This document shows positions 6,849-6,951 of a DNA stretch of 6,951 bases, piece by piece. The first letter of the stretch is position 1. Every line of letters starts with the position of its first letter. The stretch is from Chloroflexota bacterium (GTDB taxonomy: Bacteria > Chloroflexota > Anaerolineae > Anaerolineales > DRMV01): the NCBI GenBank assembly GCA_013153335.1, contig JAADEP010000012.1:1-6951 (forward strand). Reading direction: 5' to 3'. A program made the position numbers and the translations under genes. Below the pieces are notes generated by a model. The model saw nothing but the letters and a program-made list of their open reading frames with translations, was not told where the DNA came from and did not search any database.

Positions 6849-6940
6849 GCCGCGGGCTGGAAGCCCGCGGCTAGTTGGTATAAAATCGCGCGCAAACCCG
6901 GCCCAGCGCGCGGGAACGCATTGGCCGACGGCGAGGATAG
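6849..6940. repeat. Direct repeat, copy 2, with the identical 9-bp hairpin
   Basis: The hairpin arms GCCGCGGGC (6849-6857) and GCCCGCGGC (6863-6871) and the TGGAA loop are identical to copy 1, as is the CTAG that overlaps the end of the second arm. Differences from copy 1 include four extra bases after CTAG and an extra T in GCATTGGC. Start points of the copies are 146 nt apart and end points 148 nt apart; a 56-nt stretch (6793-6848), partly the second hairpin, separates them. A TGGTATAAAAT box on the plus strand (6876-6886) looks like an extended -10 but has no -35 and no gene after it in the window. Confidence 0.85.
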
Positions 6941-6951
6941 GGGCGGTTTTA

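Larger units (their letters stand above)
6486..6951. other. Gene-free upstream region with leader and palindromic repeats
   Basis: No convincing gene is seen on either strand in these 466 nt. 6486-6617 would be the leader of the M32 gene and includes a short perfect palindrome (ACGTCGACGT, 6544-6553). 6618-6626 is the candidate promoter. 6637-6700 is very GC-rich with two CGGGTTCGC boxes (6641, 6661) and a small hairpin. 6703-6951 holds two copies of a direct repeat with GC-rich hairpins. A minus-strand frame is open from the right edge to the TAG at 6500-6498, but it has no ATG, GTG or TTG before 6546 and crosses the repeat copies in different frames. Confidence 0.7.

Noticed and set aside
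6703..6940. CRISPR array
   Set aside because: Only two units of about 90 nt that have diverged; no short identical repeats with regular spacers and no cas gene nearby.
6498..6950. Minus-strand frame open from the right edge to a TAG at 6500-6498, with a rather protein-like last 48 codons (third positions GC-rich, includes ENQWYNRGDSWNL)
   Set aside because: No ATG, GTG or TTG occurs in the frame before the GTG at 6548-6546, it runs through the two hairpin repeats, and these are 146-148 nt apart, so they are read in different frames. A gene end coming from the right of the window cannot be fully excluded.

Overview
The window is GC-rich bacterial chromosomal DNA. Five protein genes lie head to tail on the minus strand, followed (at the right end of the window, upstream of the genes) by a 466-nt gene-free stretch with repeats. 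The best guess for the host is a Chloroflexota bacterium, probably of the Anaerolineae kind and perhaps thermophilic. This rests on three things: the Thr-Pro rich linker of the lipoprotein, the pairing of a membrane-anchored PD40 (TolB-like) propeller protein with an M23 peptidase, and an M32 carboxypeptidase of the Thermus (Taq) type. It is an inference from protein style, not a search result.

Layout in the direction of transcription (right to left). 6951-6486 holds two copies of a roughly 90-bp direct repeat, each starting with the same perfect GC-rich hairpin, then a candidate extended -10 promoter and a leader. 6485-4947 is an M32 metallocarboxypeptidase with an intact zinc site. 4943-3555 is an RsmF-type 5-methylcytosine rRNA methyltransferase with both catalytic cysteines. 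3515-1701 is a membrane-anchored PD40 beta-propeller protein with an unassigned C-terminal domain of about 185 residues. 1685-633 is a secreted M23 metallopeptidase with a complete active site and a C-terminal beta-sandwich-like tail. 631-1 is the 5' part of a lipoprotein gene that runs off the left edge.

Spacings between the genes are 3, 39, 15 and 1 nt, so they probably form one operon, with tight translational coupling at the first and last junctions. The first two genes are cytoplasmic housekeeping functions (peptide turnover and ribosome modification). The last three are all exported or membrane-tethered and look like a cell-envelope module: a propeller sensor or scaffold, a putative peptidoglycan hydrolase and a lipoprotein.

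I see no RNA gene, CRISPR array, transposase, integrase, toxin-antitoxin pair or defence gene. The most open questions are the C-terminal domain of the propeller protein, the truncated lipoprotein, and the palindromic repeats upstream. No clearly new biological system is visible; the envelope trio is the best candidate for something undescribed.
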